Source: Bradyrhizobium sp. CCH5-F6 (GTDB lineage Bacteria; Pseudomonadota; Alphaproteobacteria; Rhizobiales; Xanthobacteraceae). Taken from it: a DNA stretch of 64,000 nucleotides. The notes beneath the pieces were generated by a model. That model was not told the origin of the DNA, searched no databases, and saw nothing but the letters and a program-made list of their open reading frames with translations. This document shows, piece after piece, positions 61,542 through 64,000 of the stretch (position 1 is the stretch's first letter; each line of letters starts with the position of its first letter). Location of the stretch: positions 111,162 to 175,161 of the forward strand of contig NZ_LSIC01000124.1 in NCBI RefSeq assembly GCF_001556045.1, given 5' to 3'. A program made the position numbers and the translations under genes.

Positions 61542-61769
61542 TCACGGCTGCGGCTTGAGCGCGCCGGGGAAATGCCGCTGCAGCACGGCAGCGGGCGTGG
61601 CGTAGGCCTCCTGCAGGTCCACGCTCCAGTACTTCAGCTCGTCGAGCGGGATTCGCGTGTCGGTGATCGCGCAGCGCACGAAGGTCCCCGGCGAGATCAC
61701 GCGGAAATCGCCGTCGAGATACTGCACCTGCGCTTCGCCATGGCCCGAGGGGCCGAACTTGTTCAGCAC
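61542..61769 (-). CDS. DUF2093 domain-containing protein
   Basis: A 75-residue protein of the DUF2093 family: NKFGPSGHGEAQVQYLDGDF, PGTFVRCAITDTRIPLDELK and YWSVDLQEAYATPAAVLQRH match the family end to end. It is a small soluble, probably single-domain beta-hairpin protein restricted largely to alphaproteobacteria; its function is unknown. Commonly seen beside xseA, which is also nearby here. Start ATG at 61767-61769; stop lies 16 bases from the end of the convergent PsiF-like gene. Confidence 0.9.
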   Translation of the reverse strand: MLNKFGPSGHGEAQVQYLDGDFRVISPGTFVRCAITDTRIPLDELKYWSVDLQEAYATPAAVLQRHFPGALKPQP

Positions 61770-61963
61770 GGTCGAAAGTCTCCGCGGAAGGCCCCTCCCG
61801 GGAAAAGCCTGGAGGGCACGATGTGTTGGACGGGATGTAGCATAGATGGGGTGGCTTGTCCGCCCGTCAAACCCACCGGTTTGTGATGTTTTACCGCCGT
61901 TTTCGCGTGATGAGGCTTCGAGCGAAGGATCGCTGGTTCCGGCGTCTTCTCCGGCAGAGTCAG

Positions 61964-62788
61964 ATGCGTCTTCGGCTGACCGCCCTGTTCCTGACCCTGC
62001 TGCTGTCGGCCGCGCGAGCCGCGCCGGTCCCGCAGCAGGTCGACATCCCGCTCGCGTCCGGGGTCCTCCATGCGCAGCTCTACAAGCCCGAGGGCGCAGG
62101 TCCGTTTCCGACCGTCATCGCGCTGCATGGCTGCGACGGCCTCGGCGGTCATACCGATCCCGTGCAGCCGCACTATCGGGATTGGGCCGAGCGCCTGCTC
62201 AGGGCCGGCAATGCCGTGCTGCTGCCCGACAGCTACGGATCGCGCGATCTCGGGCCGCAATGCCGAGTCAGGGAGATGCACGTCAAAGCGCGCCGCGAAC
62301 GCGTCGCCGACATCGCGGCCTCGCGCGCCTGGCTGATGAAGCAGGCCTGGGTGGCGCACGACCGCGTCAGCCTGATCGGCTGGTCGAATGGTGCGAGCGC
62401 GCTGCTCTGGGCCGTGCGCCCGCAGAGCGCGGCGCGCGATCTCGGCCCGGATTTCCGCGCCGCGATCGCGTTCTATCCGGATTGCAGGGTCTCCGCCGGC
62501 CTCGGCTGGAGCACGCGGGTGCCGACTCTCGTGCTGATCGGCGTCGATGACGACGTGTCGTCGCCGCCGGCCTGCCGTCAGATGGTTGACGGCGCGCGCG
62601 GCCGCAGCGCGCTCGCGCGCATCGTGGTCTATCCCGGCGCCCATCATGATTTCGACCGCGGCGGCACACCGCTGCATGCGCTCGCCGGCAGCAACGATGC
62701 CGCCGCGCCCGAGCGCGGCCATCCCGGCACGGATGCGGATGCCCGTGCCGACGCCCAGAAGGAAGTTTCGCAGTGGCTGGCGCGGTGA
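61964..62788 (+). CDS. secreted dienelactone-hydrolase-like protein
   Basis: A 274-residue alpha/beta hydrolase with a signal peptide (MRLRLTALFLTLLLSAARAA). The fold shows VIALHGCDGLGGH (oxyanion region), LLPDSYGSRDLG, the nucleophile elbow GWSNGA and the acid/His pair in LIGVDDDVSSP and PGAHHDFD. The HGCDG-type oxyanion loop with Cys and the DSYG motif match the exported group of dienelactone hydrolases. Substrate unknown. Start at ATG 61964 opens the signal peptide; the frame is open further upstream. A palindromic repeat follows 10 bases after the stop. Confidence 0.85.
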   Translation: MRLRLTALFLTLLLSAARAAPVPQQVDIPLASGVLHAQLYKPEGAGPFPTVIALHGCDGLGGHTDPVQPHYRDWAERLLRAGNAVLLPDSYGSRDLGPQCRVREMHVKARRERVADIAASRAWLMKQAWVAHDRVSLIGWSNGASALLWAVRPQSAARDLGPDFRAAIAFYPDCRVSAGLGWSTRVPTLVLIGVDDDVSSPPACRQMVDGARGRSALARIVVYPGAHHDFDRGGTPLHALAGSNDAAAPERGHPGTDADARADAQKEVSQWLAR

Positions 62789-62798
62789 TGGCGGTCCA

Positions 62799-62866
62799 GT
62801 AGCCCGGATGAGCGTAGCGATATCCGGGAAGACCGTCCCGCATATCGCTACGCTCATGCGGGCTAC
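62799..62866. repeat. palindromic repeat (family G, copy 1)
   Basis: GTAGCCCGGATGAGCGTAGC with GATATCCGGG, and its complement CATATCGCTACGCTCATGCGGGCTAC, form a 68-base hairpin. The same family occurs at 63146-63215, and the two copies flank a 49-codon gene. Confidence 0.88.
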
Positions 62867-62982
62867 CCCGGCTACAATTTCCGAAGCGGGGCCGACCGTG
62901 AATCTACGGATCGCGCGCCGTGGTAGTTTCAGCACCTGACGGCGCCTTAGTTCGACCACGATGTCGATTAAACGCAGTCCTC

Positions 62983-63132
62983 ATGCGCAACCGCTTCGTC
63001 CTGTTCTCCTCCGCACTGATCGTCTTCACCGTCGCGATCTTCCTGTTCGAAGCCCACGCCGGCGCGCCAATGCAGGCGCCCGAGCATTGCGGCTTCTGGA
63101 CCACGATCGACGCGGGATTGTCCTGCCGGTAA
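62983..63132 (+). CDS. 49-residue secreted or membrane protein
   Basis: A short protein beginning MRNRFVLFSSALIVFTVAIF, clearly a signal or membrane segment, followed by LFEAHAGAPMQAPEHCGFWTTIDAGLSCR. The mature end has two Cys that could pair. It has the shape of small exported Bradyrhizobium proteins without a named family. The ATG at 62983 is favoured because the hydrophobic segment starts there; a longer frame from 62920 is polar and unlike a signal. It lies exactly between two family G repeats. Confidence 0.55.
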   Translation: MRNRFVLFSSALIVFTVAIFLFEAHAGAPMQAPEHCGFWTTIDAGLSCR

Positions 63133-63145
63133 GTTTGACGGTGTC

Positions 63146-63215
63146 GTAGCCCGGATGAGCGAAGCGACATCCGGGACAGCCCGTTCCCGCATGTCGCTTC
63201 GCTCATCCGGGCTAC
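63146..63215. repeat. palindromic repeat (family G, copy 2)
   Basis: GTAGCCCGGATGAGCGAAGC with GACATCCGGG and the complementary GCATGTCGCTTCGCTCATCCGGGCTAC form a 70-base hairpin. It is nearly the same as copy 1, with compensating changes (GTAGC/GCTAC versus GAAGC/GCTTC) that keep the pairing. Confidence 0.88.
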
Positions 63216-63249
63216 GATAGCGTGTGTGCAGCACGCGCACCGCGCAGAC

Positions 63250-64000
63250 TCAGAACAACGTGCCCTGATCCACCGGCTTGCCCACGCGCTTCGGCGCCGG
63301 TTTTGCGTCCTGCGCGGCCGCCTTCGGCTGCGCCGGTGCACGCTTTGCCGTGGACGTCGGACGATCCGCATCCGTCGTCGCGCCGACACGTCCATCCGCG
63401 AACTCGATCTCGACCCGTGCGCCGGGCCCGATCGCATCCGCCGCATGCAGCGGATGCCCGGCTTCGTCCCGCACCAGCGCAAAGCCGCGCGCGAGCACGC
63501 CGCGATAGGACAGCGCCGAGAGCAGTTTGCCGCTGTTCTCGACGCGGGCATCGAGCCGGTGCAGCAGCGTCGCAAGCGCGCGTTGCGCGCGTTCGGCGAG
63601 ACGCTGGGTGCGCTCGCGCTGGCGGGCAATCGCGTTGCGCCGCGCCTGCGCGTTGGAGAGTTTTGAGGCCCGCAGGCGTACCTCCAGCCCGGCAAAGCGA
63701 TCGCGCCGCTGCCGCAGCAGCGAGCGCGTGGAGAGGCCGAGCCGTTCGCCGCACACGGTGAGGCGGTGATCGGCCTGCGAGATCTGGCCGTGCAGCACCC
63801 GCAGCGTCAGCTTCGAACTGGCCGCGGTGAACCTGCGAAAATGCGCGTGCGTGTTGGCCTTGAGGCAGCGGGGCAGGGACGCGCCCGCCGAATCCAGCCG
63901 CTGCCGCGGGATCGCCAGCAGGTCGCCGGCGGCAGGTAGCGCGCGCGCTGCGGCGCGCAATTCGCTGCGGCGGCTCTCCTGGGCGCGCTGCCAATAGGCG
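63250..64000 (-). CDS. xseA: exodeoxyribonuclease VII large subunit, C-terminal part
   Basis: The minus-strand frame is open to the right edge and encodes the last 250 residues of XseA. It begins within [20 protein letters not shown], the characteristic coiled-coil region, and continues with RQRLDSAG, then [21 protein letters not shown] heptads. It ends with the XseA C-terminal beta segment [23 protein letters not shown], followed by a Lys/Pro/Ala-rich tail and VDQGTLF. XseA with XseB digests single-stranded DNA in recombination and repair. The catalytic core lies outside the window. The stop is at 63250. Confidence 0.93.
   Translation of the reverse strand, partial: AYWQRAQESRRSELRAAARALPAAGDLLAIPRQRLDSAGASLPRCLKANTHAHFRRFTAASSKLTLRVLHGQISQADHRLTVCGERLGLSTRSLLRQRRDRFAGLEVRLRASKLSNAQARRNAIARQRERTQRLAERAQRALATLLHRLDARVENSGKLLSALSYRGVLARGFALVRDEAGHPLHAADAIGPGARVEIEFADGRVGATTDADRPTSTAKRAPAQPKAAAQDAKPAPKRVGKPVDQGTLF

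Overview
The window is chromosomal DNA of a high-GC alphaproteobacterium, most likely Bradyrhizobium or a close relative in the Nitrobacteraceae. The evidence is the dense coding with very GC-rich third positions, several small families typical of this group (DUF2076, DUF2093, DUF4170, DUF6101), a CIRCE-controlled groESL operon, and many palindromic intergenic repeats of the kind scattered through Bradyrhizobium genomes. I see no rRNA, tRNA, CRISPR array, transposase, integrase or phage gene. Genus and function assignments rest on reading the translations and on family knowledge; no database search was run.

Layout. 1-9926 is one end of an exopolysaccharide locus: galE (cut by the window edge), a WecG/TagA-type glycosyltransferase, an ExoP-like Wzz/BY-kinase chain-length protein with an atypical P-loop, a methyltransferase, two GT2 glycosyltransferases, an O-antigen-ligase/Wzy-like membrane protein and a CelD/BcsL-type acetyltransferase. 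9948-24102 holds small metabolic and regulatory genes: RBBP9-type hydrolase, Lrp/AsnC, wrbA, pirin, LysR, an autotransporter facing an AraC regulator, a hxlR-HAD-ybaK operon facing an SDR gene, an amidohydrolase behind a striking dyad, rpmJ and a TPR protein. 24428-32123 holds an alpha/beta hydrolase, a cytochrome c, glycolate oxidase glcDEF, a histone-like Lys/Ala protein and a TorF-type porin.

32332-44092 holds an ABC exporter, an L-lactate permease, secreted proteins of unknown role, groES-groEL with CIRCE and promoter, a lipoprotein, a CheZ-like protein, an L,D-transpeptidase and a DUF2076 protein. 44219-48327 holds a two-gene operon (polyprenyl-phosphate-type GT2 plus ChbG/HpnK deacetylase), then hisZ-hisG. 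48579-53871 holds a small conserved-looking protein, a winged-helix protein paired with an AraC regulator, rsmE, a secreted protein coupled to ubiA, and a DUF6101 gene with a duplicated tail. 54134-59683 is a run pmbA, inositol-phosphatase-like, DUF4170, DUF374 acyltransferase, waaA, lpxK, ending in Kdo-lipid A synthesis. The last 4 kb carries small proteins (GYD, PsiF-like, DUF2093), a dienelactone-hydrolase-like protein and the 3' part of xseA.

Functionally, cell-surface biogenesis dominates: exopolysaccharide at the left, lipid A/Kdo at the right, and an envelope sugar-modification pair in between. No complete new defence or mobile system is evident. The most unusual points are the long HisG next to HisZ, the GRS P-loop in the ExoP-like protein, a perfect 10-bp-arm dyad before the amidohydrolase, a strong orphan terminator upstream of the L,D-transpeptidase, the duplicated tail of the DUF6101 gene beside a mobile-type repeat, and a repeat placed between groES and groEL.
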